Source: Ilyonectria destructans (taxonomy: Eukaryota > Ascomycota > Sordariomycetes > Hypocreales > Nectriaceae). Taken from it: 64,000 nt of DNA. The notes below the pieces were generated by a model that was given only the letters and a program-made list of their open reading frames with translations, was not told the origin of the DNA and did not search any database. Shown here piece after piece: positions 43,248-55,483 of the stretch. The stretch covers positions 310,001 to 374,000 of the forward strand of contig JAHEWK010000034.1 in assembly GCA_020740775.1 (NCBI GenBank). Direction: 5' to 3'. Each line of letters begins with the position of its first letter. Positions within the stretch are counted from its first letter, which is position 1. The position numbers and the translations under genes were made by a program.

Positions 43248-44090
43248 ATGACCCCATTAAACAGCCTCAGTAGCCGGCTCAATCCATCCAGCTCCGCTAA
43301 GCGCAAGCGCGACACCAAAGACAACGGAGAGGGCTCCGACAAAGAAAACGACCACCCCACTCGTCCCGCAAAGGCGTCAAAGAGAAAGCAGGTCAGGACA
43401 GCCAATTCCGCGAAGCCCAAGAAGATCACCGCTGGAGGCACCAACAAAGAGGCCAAGAGGCTCTACACCGACACCCTCACGGCCCTCGACAAGCGCGTCG
43501 ACGAGCTGGACAAGAAGGTCAAGATCATGAGCGGTAACAGCACGGCGATCACAACCTCCAACTACGCCACCTCCGCCCGCAAGCACATGGGTGCCGTCAA
43601 GAAGCTAGTCGCCATGGACACCACGCTGGCCTTCAACCTGCTGCTCAGCATGGCTGATGCGTCACACACTGACCTCGACACCACGTGCAAGATGTGCGGT
43701 ACCCCATGCGACAATAGCGTCCCGAGTTTCAAATTGCTGGATGACGCACTTCTGCCGCTGATCAAGGCGCGGGAGAAGCCAGCCAGCCTGGCAGCTGAGT
43801 TACCTAAAGTCCCACAGCGATGGACGTCGAAGGATGCAGATGTCGGTGTGTTCAAGACTGGGAGGCCGAACAAGCAGCAACGCGGCCAGATGTACCGCCA
43901 GAAGTTGGCGTGGGAGAAGAACAGGCGGCAGGCTAGAAGGGAACGAAGAGAGAAGACGGAGGACTGGGTCAAGGTGGCGTTGAGTGATTTGGTCGAGGAG
44001 AGAGACTACCTTTATGCGTATGGGGTGAAGGAGTATTTGCCAGGGTGCATTGCGAAGTTAGAGGAGCTGGTGAGGATGAGGAGAGAGTGA
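43248..44090 (+). CDS. Hypothetical protein, basic N-terminus and CxxC..CxxxC
   Basis: Intronless, 280 residues, not recognised. The first ~75 residues are Lys/Arg/Ser-rich with likely nuclear localisation signals (SAKRKRD, KASKRKQ). A helical segment follows (LYTDTLTALDKRVDELDKKVKIM, coiled-coil-like), then KMCGTPC, which could bind metal, then a long basic helix (RQKLAWEKNRRQARRERREK) and a leucine-rich C-terminus. It starts 72 bp from the divergent gene fragment. Codon use is GC3-rich in the first half, as in a real fungal gene. A nuclear or nucleic-acid-binding role is only suggested by composition. Confidence 0.65.
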   Translation: MTPLNSLSSRLNPSSSAKRKRDTKDNGEGSDKENDHPTRPAKASKRKQVRTANSAKPKKITAGGTNKEAKRLYTDTLTALDKRVDELDKKVKIMSGNSTAITTSNYATSARKHMGAVKKLVAMDTTLAFNLLLSMADASHTDLDTTCKMCGTPCDNSVPSFKLLDDALLPLIKAREKPASLAAELPKVPQRWTSKDADVGVFKTGRPNKQQRGQMYRQKLAWEKNRRQARRERREKTEDWVKVALSDLVEERDYLYAYGVKEYLPGCIAKLEELVRMRRE

Positions 44091-45997
44091 GGTGTAGATT
44101 TTTGAGGTACAGCAGGGAGTCCGGGGCTAGAGTCAGACATTTATCGAATCGAAAGCATACGGGCAGCAGGTATTTGTTTCTATCTGGGAGACCTTTTCAA
44201 TGTCAAAGGTGCGTCAGCAGGGAACAGGCCCGTTCCGTTTATTGGGTCGTATTCAGATGGCTCACCTCGACGCATTTTCCATTTGCATGCGCAGAGACAG
44301 CAACCTGGCTTGATGAGCAACTGGTTCCGCCACAATATTCCTTGGGACGCGAATATAGGCAATTTCTTGAAGCAGTCTTCCGTTGACCAGCTCACTTACG
44401 TGAATTTGGACTCTTCTGTCCGGTTGAGAACGCCCTGGCGCTCAACTAACGTGCGAGCTACTTCTCGAAAGGACTGATCGTCCACCGTCCCAATCAACTG
44501 GCCGGACTGCTTCCCTGCAGAGCAACTTTAAGTAATTGCTCTTTCGCCGAGACAATGATTTGGATACTAGTTTCTTCGACTTTGACATCCTCGATATGAT
44601 TCGTCGGGTAGGAGGAGGAGGCGTCGATGGGCTCGGAGGGCTCTGGATCAGATCCCTCTAGAGGCGTATCAGAGAACGTACGTTTGCTCGATGGCACACT
44701 GCCGGTGTCTGGTCCATATTTCATTCAGAAGATTACTTCTTCATTCCGGAACCGACGTGATAGAAGTTACGGGGCAAGGGGTTCGTATGAATGAATGAAT
44801 GAAATTTATGTTAGATTGTGGCTGGATAATGCACCGAGAGAGGCCTTTTGATATAAGAATATCAGGTATTTGCATCTGTGGCTGAGGGGGGCAAGATGAC
44901 GACAAAACCCGCTCTAGAGAAAAGAGGAGACAAGACGAAGAAGAACAATCAATAATATCATCAAGATTTGATCCACATCTATCTGACTATCCCGAATCTA
45001 TCTTAAACAAGTGATCGGGCCCAGCAAGCTGGCCCGTATGAAGGAGCCTTGACGAACTATTTTTGTGGGCCGGGAAGTCGGGGGGGAGAGCAGCTTCCCC
45101 CGGCGGCCGAGAGGGGTTTTGTGGAAGGCGTCCTGGGAGAAGCGGGGGAGAAAGTGCCTATGGCCAAAAAAAGCCACCCCCACCGGGACGTGCCCAGATC
45201 TTCCAATTGCTCAATTGAGTCCTAGCAGTTGGACATTCTACCATCATACTACGGGTGTTCCAACTTGGTTGGAATACCTGCCTGATTATGTTGTTTACAC
45301 AGGAAGGATGACACTTGAATCTATTCACTATCCATTATTTTGCAACATTATTTACTGCCCACAGTAAGATATAAAAGAGGCAAGCTATAAGAGACCCCTG
45401 CTGTGGACAGGGATTGTAAAGCAGGAGGGGTTGAACATGTGTTAGATTCCACGATTGACAGTGGCTCAATTGAGTGCTTGATTATCTCTGGGGATCCCCA
45501 AGCAATCCAGCAGCTATTTAGCTACCTCTCCAGAGCTCGCAAAGGAGGGTCATCTGACCCTGGTTTTGCTTTTTGTGGCTGGTGGCTGCTGACTGGATCC
45601 TCCAGATCTAATAGGTGGTGTTGGATGGCGTACGGCACATTCGATCAAGGGTTTTTTCGTTCAATGGAGTGTGGATCCCGAATCTGATAATTGTATTGGT
45701 CTAGGATTGTCAGATAAGGTGTGGATAAAAGGATGTTAAGACTGCTATTGTGATACTGGTATTATGAGGTTGCATATGGACTGGCCTCAGGACAAGGAGC
45801 GGGGAACTCAGCAAGAGGAACACACAAGACAAGAATAATGACAACATTGGCTCACCACAAGGATACCTCCGGCCCCCTCTTTTCTCGAGAGGGATTTTAT
45901 GGCATCTCACGCCCCCTCTGACTAAGGTGTTGGATACGCGGTGTGTCTTTAGTGTGATTAGGGATAGCCAGATAAATGTGGATTTATTCTTGATGGT
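44091..45997. other. Gene-less stretch with repeat fragments
   Basis: No gene is certain. A short ATGAATGA run lies near 44790. The part at 45855-45935 shares the CCTCCGGCCCCCTCTTTTCT-type tract with the MITE family and may be a second, partial unit. Confidence 0.35.
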
Positions 45998-46242
45998 GTT
46001 GGATCCGTTACGGTCAATTTGATCAAATGGATAGTGTTCAAAGCAGTGATGATGATGTTGATGATTGCTTGGGCCCCGTTGGGCTCCGCCGGTCAGAGAG
46101 GGGTTTTCTGACACCCCCTCTGACTAAGGTCATGATATCGATCTATCAGAGGTTTCGTAATACAGGGTCATCTTCCAACATCTAACATAAGGTCAGGATA
46201 TCGATCTATCAGAGGTTTCGTAATACAGGGTCACAATCCAAC
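45998..46242 (+). repeat. MITE-like repeat, copy B, with duplicated end
   Basis: Starts GTTGGATCCGTTACGGTCAA and ends ATCCAACA, so short inverted ends are visible. The last ~55 bp (GATATCGATCTATCAGAGG...ACAGGGTCA) occur twice in tandem (about 46124-46173 and 46196-46241). Copy A at 25702-25885 is a near-match in inverse orientation. Confidence 0.8.
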
Positions 46243-46431
46243 AGGTGGCTAAAAATCGTGGCTGGCTCGCTCGGCTTAATTACCCACCGAGCCAGGTAGA
46301 TCTAAACATGTTTCGCATCGCGTCTTCCTCGGTTGTCCCTTTTCCTTCAAAGTCGATCGCCAGAAGTCAGCAAGATCGGATCTACACCAAAGCTCAGCAG
46401 TGCAGGGCCTCGATCCTCGATATTCATTACT

Positions 46432-47226
46432 ATGGCGACGCAAGCCGTTCGCTTCGAATTCCACTGTATGGAGACTGACGGAAAGCTACGGGTTGTCCAC
46501 GAAATCCCACGCAGTCTCCTCAACGTCGATACTCGATTGGCACAATCCGATGCCGAATACCAACAGCGTTTTGCGGACGCACTGCGGCCCATCTTTAAGG
46601 AGCACGAACCGGCCTGTAAGGCGATGTCGGGCCCCTCTTGTGCAAACTGTGGGTCGCCCACGGTAAAGGCGTTGCAGACCACCCAGTCCTGGCTTCACCG
46701 ACCGGGTGATCCTATGGTCCTCGTCTGGGTTTATCCAGCGTGTGGAGAGGAGCATTGCAGAACCCAGATACTGCAAGCATCGCTAGAGGTCTCAGCTGAA
46801 GCCAACGAAGAGCGCGAGAGGCGAAATCTACCGGGACCCACCACTTCTTACAAAGTTGCACACTGTAACGTATGTCGTAAGACGGAAGGGGCGAAGTGGT
46901 GTTCGCGGTGCTCGACCGTGGCTTATTGCGGGAAAGACCACCAGAAGGCGGATTGGAAGACACACAAGAAGGACTGCGCCGCCAGGGCGAATGTCGACAG
47001 CGATTCTACCAGGATAGCTGCGACCTCGAACGACCCCGTAGTCGCAGGAGACCCGGTCGTGGAAGGATACCAGACCCCGTTGGACAATATCACAGATCCC
47101 GACCCGGAGGTGTCTATCACACACAGCGGGGTGTTCAATGTCTCGGCCCCTGGTGAGCCGGAACGATACGTGGAGCTGAGTCGCGAGGAAGTATTGGCGC
47201 AGTTACTAGGTAATGGGCGGGGATAG
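46432..47226 (+). CDS. MYND zinc-finger protein
   Basis: 264 residues from the ATG at 46432, intronless. The N-terminal half has a CANCGS pair and ACGEEHCRTQ, a recurrent module in fungal MYND proteins. The MYND finger at about residues 144-182 reads CNVCRKTEGAKWCSRCSTVAYCGKDHQKADWKTHKKDC, with all seven Cys and the His ligands in the order CxxC, CxxC, YC, H, H, C. MYND domains bind proline-rich partners, often in transcriptional or chromatin complexes. The C-terminal tail is acidic and ends in a likely helix. The partner is unknown. A shorter related copy follows directly downstream. Confidence 0.88.
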   Translation: MATQAVRFEFHCMETDGKLRVVHEIPRSLLNVDTRLAQSDAEYQQRFADALRPIFKEHEPACKAMSGPSCANCGSPTVKALQTTQSWLHRPGDPMVLVWVYPACGEEHCRTQILQASLEVSAEANEERERRNLPGPTTSYKVAHCNVCRKTEGAKWCSRCSTVAYCGKDHQKADWKTHKKDCAARANVDSDSTRIAATSNDPVVAGDPVVEGYQTPLDNITDPDPEVSITHSGVFNVSAPGEPERYVELSREEVLAQLLGNGRG

Positions 47227-47261
47227 TAGGCAACAGAAAGAAGCTATTTGGAAGGAGAGTT

Positions 47262-47684
47262 GTATTCCTACAGACGGCTAGGACGGCAGGGGATAGCGGT
47301 TCTTTTAGGGCGAACGCGAAGCGGATTGCCTTCGGCATTCTAGCCGCGGCCAACCAGCCGCGACTGCCCCGCAGTTGCCCATGGCTTCACGAGGCCGAGC
47401 CTCGTTTCATGGTTATTGTGGAGCCACTCTGTGGGCAGGAGAAATGCCGGACTCAGGTACGGCAAGAAACAGTTCGGATGATATCCAGGCCTCGTAGGCC
47501 AGACGGCAACCCTCAATATACAGATCCGCTAGTCGTTGAAACGGTTATGAGTTGTAAGGTATGCGCGAAAGTGGAAGGGGTGAAGAAATGCGGGCGGTGT
47601 CGTGCTGTAGCTTACTGTGGAAGGGAGCATCAAAAACAGGATTGGCCAATCCATAAACCAGGCTGTATTCCCAGGGCCGAGTAG
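47262..47684 (+). pseudogene. Truncated tandem MYND paralogue
   Basis: It parallels the upstream gene from its middle onward. WLHEAEPRFMVIVEPLCGQEKCRTQV matches the WLHRPGDPM...CGEEHCRTQI region. The MYND finger CKVCAKVEGVKKCGRCRAVAYCGREHQKQDWPIHKPGC is complete and the stop lies at 47684. The first ~85 residues, with the first CxxC pair, are missing. An in-frame ATG at 47409 could still give a 91-residue MYND-only protein. A possible splice acceptor (TTCCTACAG, ~47272) would allow an upstream exon, but none is seen. Fragment or small gene remains open. Confidence 0.6.
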
Positions 47685-49079
47685 AATAACCAGGTTGTAT
47701 GTAGACCTACCGTTTTTTTAAAACGAGAGCCCCGGCGCTGGCCTGTGCGTCAAGGATCGATGTATGATCTTCCCTACAGTGTGTAACGAGGCCTTCACAT
47801 TGTGTCGTGTTGGTCGTGTTGGTCGTGTTGGTGAGAGCGTGGGTTCAGCTCCAGGCAGGGTAGAGGGTTTAGGGTTTACGCGGGGCTGGACACAGTGTGA
47901 ACACAGTACACAACTAAACATCCACTCACTCTCTGCGTTCACTGAAAAAGGCTATTTTTGGCCGTTCGTGGCTGACGGCTGATATTCCGGCGGAACGTAC
48001 GGCAGCCACCATAGTAACCGCTTAACATTGACCAGAAGAGCGAAGCCGCTGGCCACCAGCCAGAAGTGCCCCCTCTTATTTTTGACAGCTAATCATATCG
48101 ACATAAGAAGGGACTATTAGCTTCGCAACTAAATAATGCCTTTTTGCTGATGAGATCGCGTCTTTTTGGTAGGCATTTTTTTGATCTTCTATTACCGACC
48201 TACGCCGCCATTACCGGTCAGCCACCCTTGTGAGCCACCCCCGCCATTAGCGCCTGCGCAGGAAGAGAAATATCCAACTTACATTTGCGGCCGCTCGACC
48301 TCAATCTTCATCCCTTGTCATCACAAGACAATGACCACGGGAGTATATGGTTCTGGTCTGATAGATATCTGCCCAATCCTTTAACCAATTTTGTTTTGTG
48401 AGATGATCATTTGCACCGAAGAGGCGATGTCTCCTTTCGATGATGGCGGAAGAATCTGTCCTCAATCGCGACGCAGCCTTGAGTCTTTTGTGTCCGCCGT
48501 CTAACGGTCTAAGACGGTATTTGAAACGGAAGAAGATCAACATCCATGGAATAGCAATAACTTTCAACCCTTTGAAACCCCTTTCTTAGAATATGGGACT
48601 GCTATTCAGGAAGCCGGACCAGAAGATGGGAAATATTGTAGGATGTCAAGAGCGCGGCGTCAACGTCGTACAGGAGAGGCAAGCCGGTCGCGGCTTGCGC
48701 AAAGAGCCTTGAGGAACGAGGTTGGCTAGGGCAGTTTCAAAGTCAGTTGAGATGTGTTGGATAGAGACGTAAACGTCAAGTGCAAATATTGGGTTTGGAT
48801 TGGGTGATGTTGGTCACATATGTATCTCCGGGAGATAGGGTCCTTTCAAGGGTATGCTGGTGTAGGAAGAGAGAGGTCATGAAATACAATGCAAAGATTG
48901 AAAATGTCGTGTAACGGAGCTGCAACCTTGCGATGGGCTATGTGAGCGAGGAGCATTTACGTACTTTAGGGGATATTGATGGTGGGCACTGGTAGATGGA
49001 CAACAGATATCTCAGTCAATTTGTTGCTGTACGAAGTGACTATTTGTGGCTACAATGGGGGGATTCTTCGAATGGGTTC
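47685..49079. other. Gene-less stretch with a short 9-bp tandem repeat
   Basis: Three copies of TCGTGTTGG at 47805-47831. No coding feature is supported. Confidence 0.4.
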
Positions 49080-50513
49080 CTATTCAACTTCCTGATATTT
49101 CTTTGGGGGATGACGGTTGCGATGGGGCCGGGGCGAGTCTGACGAGAACGCTGTGATTGAATCGGATGTCGGCAGATCTGAACAACGGGTAGTGGCAACA
49201 TCCGCTTCCGATACATCAAGTTCATCTTGTGAGGAAGCCGAAACCGCGAGGGATCTGATATACTCGTTACTCTGAGAAGAGGGAATGGTGCTAGAAGAGG
49301 CCGGGGACAGGCGTCGTTTCTTCGTAGGGGTCTGGCCGCGGTCAGAGTTTGTTCGCTTGGCCGGTGGTGTGCTCGGTTTGAGTGAAGCAGACGCGGGAGG
49401 AGTGGATGGGATAGGAGGAGATTGGTGAACTGTTGGTTTTGGTGGCGAGGAAAACATAGCTTTCGCATCCCCAAAGGCCATGGGGCCGGAGGACGGTTGT
49501 TTCGGTGGGGTCGAGAGGGATAGGGCTGCGGGGGCCGATTTGGACGTGGTCTTGTCGAGAAAGGTCCAGGTATCGGGTACGACGATGAAAACGTAGTCTC
49601 GGTCAAAGCCGGGCGGGTGCACCATGATGTTGTGGTCGAGCAGGCCGACAACTTTGCCCGTGCAAGTGAAAAGCGCGTTAGTCTGGAACTGGGTGCCCTG
49701 TCTCTCGACCATTTTCTTGCATAGGGCTGCCCAAGGATTGGCATGGATGGGGAAGATGACAAAGACCTGGAATGGATGGAAGCCTTTGAAGGGAGTCTTG
49801 TCAGGGTTTCCAGGGGCAATGAACGTAGAAAGTTGGATGAAGCCACAGCACTTCAACTGGACGCTGTCGAGTCCTGGAATAGACTCCTTTCGTAGTAGTG
49901 TGCGGCCGGAACTGACAACAGGGCCAGTGAACGAGACAACGGGATGGACAGCGGCGAAGTGATCTACGGAGGCAAAGTTTCGGGGGACAACGCTTTGACT
50001 CGAGTCAGGGGGGAATGACAAGGTCAGTTGTATGCAGCATGCTTACGGCTGGTAGCCCTGGTCACGGATGATAAGAGCCGGAATGGTGTATTGAGTGATG
50101 GCGCCAATATCCAACTCTAGACCATCTCGTTGTTCAACCTTCCAGGTCAGGGCGTACGGATGAACACGACCGTTCATGAAGAACCATTGCTCGGTCCATT
50201 CTGATGCAACGACTTGTTGATTGTAGATGGAGAGGTTGAGGCTGAAGAAGATGCAGCTGGAGTGGTTGTCGGGGTCTGACCGAAGTTGCGCATACTCGGG
50301 GGTCAAAATCCAGGACGGGGCAGGTAGGAAGACCCTCGCCAATGCCTCTGCGTTGAGCCCCTTAATGCGATGCTGGTCCTGATAGGCAAATCTGGACGGG
50401 CAGTCTGGCTGGACGAGAATCATCATGGACATATCGCTGCCTGCATTTGTCTGGCTCTCGAGGGGTTTGCGAGGGTTCGAGGGGTCAGTGGGGAAGGGAG
50501 CGGGAGGAGACAT
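49080..50513 (-). CDS. Helitron-flanking protein of unknown function, copy 1
   Basis: Exons 50047-50513 and 49080-49998 (48-bp intron, GTAAGC...CGAG) encode 461 residues from the ATG at 50511-50513. The N-terminal half has SLNLSIYNQQVVASEWTEQWFFMNGRVHPYAL; the second half begins after the splice with a conserved block (CCGFIQLSTFIAPG, FKGFHPFQVFVIFP, FTCTGKVVGLLDHNIMV, YVFIVVPDTWTF). The strand pattern of the latter is suggestive of a beta-barrel such as an OB fold. The C-terminal third is Ser/Pro-rich with basic KKRR, probably disordered and nuclear. The family is unknown to me. A paralogue with the same intron lies at 58.6-59.9 kb, on the other side of the Helitron gene. Confidence 0.7.
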
Positions 50514-51394
50514 GATACACTGGAGCAGTGGCTGCCAGAAACGAGCCAGGGATACCCGAGACGAACCCTGGAGGTAATAGGATGGTAGATGCTGCGGTAG
50601 GGAAGAGCAGAATAGGAAGTGAGCGAGGTGACGATGGCTTGGTTTCTGTTGAAGGAAGCCCACGGCCGCCTACGGCGGCTGTGGCCTCAGGCAGCCAGGA
50701 CCTCATACAGGCTCCAATTCCCTCGCCTAGCTAGCTCGGGAGAACCATAACAATACACACATCTTTGACCTCTTGACAGTTTCTATATGGATATAGATGC
50801 AGGGGTAGTTCTCGGGAGCCGCAGCATCTGGGGTGCGGGGTTCGGTAGATCAGAGCCCAGACGACGGTCCGGGGAAGCTTCACGTTTCAAGTAGATGAAG
50901 AATGCGGGGTTTGGATGATGAGCAAGGCCGATCTGGCGCCAGAGACGTCATCGAAAGTGATGTATGTCCAATTTCAGAAGTGAGATGTGACTGTAGCGGA
51001 TGAAGTAGTGTCTTTTTCTGTGAAGCAGGGTGAATGAAGGCGAAGTGCCGACATGGAATCAGCTGATATCGGGGTAGCAACGGTTTCAGCTTGAGTGTGT
51101 CACCGACTTGTAGGATGGGAGTTGCGGCGCGACAAAGGGCAACGTCGGCAGTTGAGCAAGAGTCTGGGTTGTAGGCATACAGGAAGGGTTGTAGGTAGTT
51201 AAGGGGACTATTAGCGGACTGCTCGGATACTGCAGGAACCAATGCCGTATTAAGGAGCATAATCATCATCATCCAGAAGCGAAATCGTGCAAAGAGAGTC
51301 CGACGCGGAAGCCTTGTGATCTACCGTCCGCCTGGAGTCATCGATGTCGAGAAGGCAGCAGCAGGATGAATAGTCCTGTGGCCAAGCCAAATGA
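50514..51394. other. Spacer between copy 1 and the Helitron gene
   Basis: No gene is supported. It could hold the 5' end of the Helitron gene and its terminus, but no TC-start is certain. Confidence 0.3.
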
Positions 51395-51648
51395 ACGGTT
51401 GCTCGCGCGGGAGCCTGCTCACGGTCAGTAGGGAATGGAGTCGACGGGAATGATGTAAGTGTGTCGGAGAGGGGACAGGGAGATGACACGATAGGGAGCG
51501 GCGTAGATGTGGTAGCGGCTGCGGAAACGGAACACAGGGCACGACACGAGAGATTCGGACGTTTGTCAACATACGAGTCACCGGCAAGCGCAGCATCAAA
51601 GTTCCGGCCGATTCTATCCAAGCAACCCGTGGTTGAAGAGACCGTATG

Positions 51649-51864
51649 TGTGAAAGGCCTCTAGTGAGTTGATTCAACTAACTAGTCCCTATGCTGTTTA
51701 CTTTCAAGATGAAGAAAGGAAAGAATCTAAATACAAACTGGGTGCGTGAAGACGCGTTATATCTTCTTTAATATAGAAGATTCGAGAATCAACTCGATGG
51801 CGCTGTGGAGAAGAATTCGGGCTTGGCGGCAGAGCCGCCAGCCAAGTGGGCCTGACCCGTTACA
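51649..51864 (-). mobile_element. Solo LTR (Ty3/gypsy family of 59906) inside the Helitron gene
   Basis: 216 bp, inverse of the LTR at 59906-60121, with ends TGTGAAAGG...CCGTTACA and a 5-bp target duplication GTATG (51644-51648 and 51865-51869). It carries its own promoter-like TTTAATATAG. The frames on both sides are the same once LTR plus one duplication (221 bp) are discounted, so it landed within coding sequence. Confidence 0.95.
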
Positions 51865-54800
51865 GTATGGACACAGCATGCGGAAGCAATTGCAAGGTCG
51901 TTGCCCAGAAGACGTCTGCGAGGCGGTTTGCGGTCAAGCAGAGCACGGAAGTCTCATGATGCGGCCAACAGTGGAGGCTCCGCGCAACATCAGCCACCGG
52001 GTCAGCCCAGGCCACCGAGGAAACAAATTCGGGCTGGAACCCGACGGCAAAGGAGACGGGAACTGCAGGCCGAAGACTTGGCGAGCGTGTTGCGCTTCTT
52101 GGAGGAGGACTTTGCCGTGAAGGAGAGTCTGTCCAACGAGCAAACGTGGTGTACCCCAGTACCGCACGAGAGAAAGGTGTCGACCGTGCGAGATTTTTAC
52201 CAGGCGTTCCACGATGCGAGCACCTTGCCGATACGGACTTGCACGCTGTGCTACCGCAAGCGCACGGAAAAAGAGCTGAGCGAGGTGATGTGGGGTCGAT
52301 GGATGTCGAGCTGCGTCGAAAAGGGCGACCGCTCGCCATTTTCATGTCGAAGTTGCTTTCCCGTGGGAGAATCTATCTTAGGCTGTGCGGAGTGTATGCG
52401 TTGCTTGGAGCGGGGTGGCCTGCCGCCAGCGGCCCAACTTCACAACCGCCTTGGCTGTGAGCACATGTTTCCCGATGAGCTCAAGGGCCTGACACTGGTC
52501 GAGGAGAAGCTCATCGCGCTGAATTCGTGCTACGGATTTGTCACAAGGTACAGCATTCCGGGTGGCCAGAGGCAGACTGTGAGGTATCCAAGGCACGTCA
52601 AAGGCCATATCACAGTGTTCCCGAACAACGTGCAGGAGCTGGCCACGAAAGTGCTGCCCCATCCGCTTTTGCAAGTCATGGACGAGATCCACATCTCGTG
52701 GCAGGGCGCGGAGAAGCCGGGACCGAGCGATCTTTCAAGCCTCTTATCGGTGAGGCGGCGAGTCGTTGAGAGGGCCCTTGTCTGGCTGAAGAAGAACAAT
52801 CCACACTATGCTGAGATCAAGATCGACGCGGCGGAGATGGAGAGTTGGGGAGCCCCGCCGCATGGGGTGCCGTTGTTGGTGTACGATCGCATGGAGCGGA
52901 ACGAGCCGTCGGCGTGGGAAAAGACACGAACGGCGCAAGTCGTGCCGCCCACGGAGCGCGCCATGGACGATGAGGATTCGGTGGAGATCGAGGAAATCCT
53001 CGGTCTGCTTAATCGGGGAGAAGGCGCGCTAACATGCCAGACTGGAGGACCAGTGACGGACGAGGGAAAGGAGTCTCGTTGCGAAGGTGGAGCTGAGGCT
53101 GACCAGGTCACGAAACCGATCAATGAGGTCACCTCTTCTGGAATGTTTCCGGTGGACGGACCGCCGGATGTAGCCGACGTCGAGAAATTGCGGTTTGCTT
53201 GCGACGCTGTCGGTGAAGGTGCTGGGATCGGCCATATGGGCCCGAGAACATGGGTTGGATCCTCGGCTGAAAGGTGGCAGAGGCCTGCTGACGAGTCTGA
53301 GCCGTACATTCGTGTTTCTCGTGGGGACGAGTTCGCTGACTCGTTTGATGCCTCGTTCTTCGCGAAGACGTTTCCGACGCTATTACCGTTCGGCGTCGGG
53401 GGGCCACGGTTAGTCGAAGAAGCTGCCTTAGAGGCGGGAAGAGGTGTCAATATGAGTGGAGCAGATATGGCGGCGCGAGACCTCTTGTCGTCTCGGAACA
53501 TGAGCCTTCGGACCTGGGCCGACATTGTGCTGCGGCGTCATGGCGGCCGATTTGCGACGCACCACATTTTCGCATTTCTCGTGTTCAACATGGGCGTGCG
53601 GTCGAGGAACCGGCGTGTCAGCATGCTGAGCGTGACGAGGAAGAATTTCCGCAAGGTGGAGCGCATCGTACGGTCGCTGACTGCAGACAGGTTAGCGGCA
53701 GCTAGGGCAGAGTTGGAGAGCTCAGGTAAGACTACCGATGATGGTGTGAAAGAGCTTCTCAGGAGCCTATCGCTGTATGGTTACCGCCAGCCTATGTCGA
53801 GAGAGCTCCGTCTCAGCATGCGGCACAAGATCCAGGCGCTCATCGTTCGCTATGGCGTGCCTGCCATATGGTTCACGATCAGCCCAAACGACATTACGAA
53901 CCCAGTGAAGCTCCGACTGGCAGCGTACCGCACTCGCGATCCTGGGGCAGCCGAGGAGTTCTTGCGAAGCTTGACAGGTCATTCAAGCGTATGCGCCTGT
54001 CCATCTCTGACCCTATGAGCTCGGCCCTATTCTTCCACAGGGAGATGACATTGTTCTTCGAGCATTACGTGAAAGTAGGAGAAGAGTCAGTTTTCGGGCG
54101 TATCAGCCAGTATTATGGTGCTGTGGAAACCAATGAACGAGGGGCACTGCACGTTCACGGGCTGCTCTGGTTGCATGGAAACGCGCATCTGAGCTCTATG
54201 CTTGCCGATATCCACGGGGAGGATCAGGCGGCGTAACGTGAGCGCATCGTCCAATACGTCGATAGTGTTTTCTCCGAGGTAGGTAATGCTCAATGCGGGC
54301 TGTTGGCCATCCAGGACTTCTGGTGGGCAAACGGGGCTGGGCTGACATGCTAGGCAGGATCTTGACCAGGAAGGGTCCTGCGTCGTGCACGCGGAGCGGT
54401 CGGTGACGTCCGATATTTCCTCCCTGCTGGACAAGACCGAGCAGTTCTCGGCCGCATTTGACGAGGAAGCTAACTTCTGTGCTGGCGCGACACAGATCCA
54501 TACCCACAGTCCGACCTGCGTCAAATACTCCCTGGGCAAGAAGAGACGGAAGGGCGACCTCTGCCGGTTCAAGGCACCATGGAAATTAGTCGACAAAACT
54601 GCATTCACGCCAGACGGCGTGCTGCAGATTCGCAGGACGCACAACATGGTTAATCGGTGGAATCAGGCCATTGCCGTGGGGCTTCGCCACAACCACGACA
54701 TCTCCTTCATAGCGACGCAGCGGAAGACTATGGCCCTCGTCTATTATGTCACGAATTACGCGACCAAAGTAGAGGACCCGACGTGGAAGCGAGTCGCTGC

Positions 54801-55483
54801 GGCCGCAGAATTATTGCCTGTCGTCTCGGCAGGTGGATTGCCAAATGATGGGGCCGAAGTTGGAGGCGACGGCGGAGATGACGACGGTACCAGAAACAGA
54901 ACGCGACAGTTCTTAATGAGAGTGGCGAATCGTATATTCACCGAACGGCCTCTATCGCAAGTAGAGGTCGTCGCCTATCTTCTAGGATACCCGAGCGAGT
55001 TCACCAACAGCAGCGCTTGGGCATACCTGAACGTATCTCTGCTCTACTGGCACGTCTTCCGACGATGGCGACATCTCCGGCAAGAGAGTAGCATGGCCGT
55101 CGCGGACAGTTCCGTGGACGAGTCGATCGTCGTGGAAGAAGCAGGCCAGAGAATTAGCTTCGCTAAGGCATATCGTTATCGTGGAGATGTCCTGCGAGGT
55201 CTGTGCCTATATGACTACGTGTCGCTTGTCAGGCTCAAACGCGTTAGCAAGGACGAAAGCTCAGGTGCCTGGGGAGAGGTGCCGTTCGAGAGCGACTGGA
55301 TTCCTGGAAGACAATGGGTGCAGGTGCTGAGACGGCCGGGAAAGCATGCCGTGGTCTGCCTTGACGGCTACCTTAGCAAAGATTTTGACCAAGACGACGA
55401 AGGGTCGTGCCATCGTAGGTATGTCCGGCGACGACTCGACCGAAAGGGGTTGAAGAGACTAACTCTCATACTGAAGAGCAGCC

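Noticed and set aside
49040..49846. 268-codon minus-strand frame overlapping Helitron-flanking copy 1
   Set aside because: It is a frame shadow: Ser/Pro/Arg-rich text without motifs, while the other frame has a conserved paralogue.
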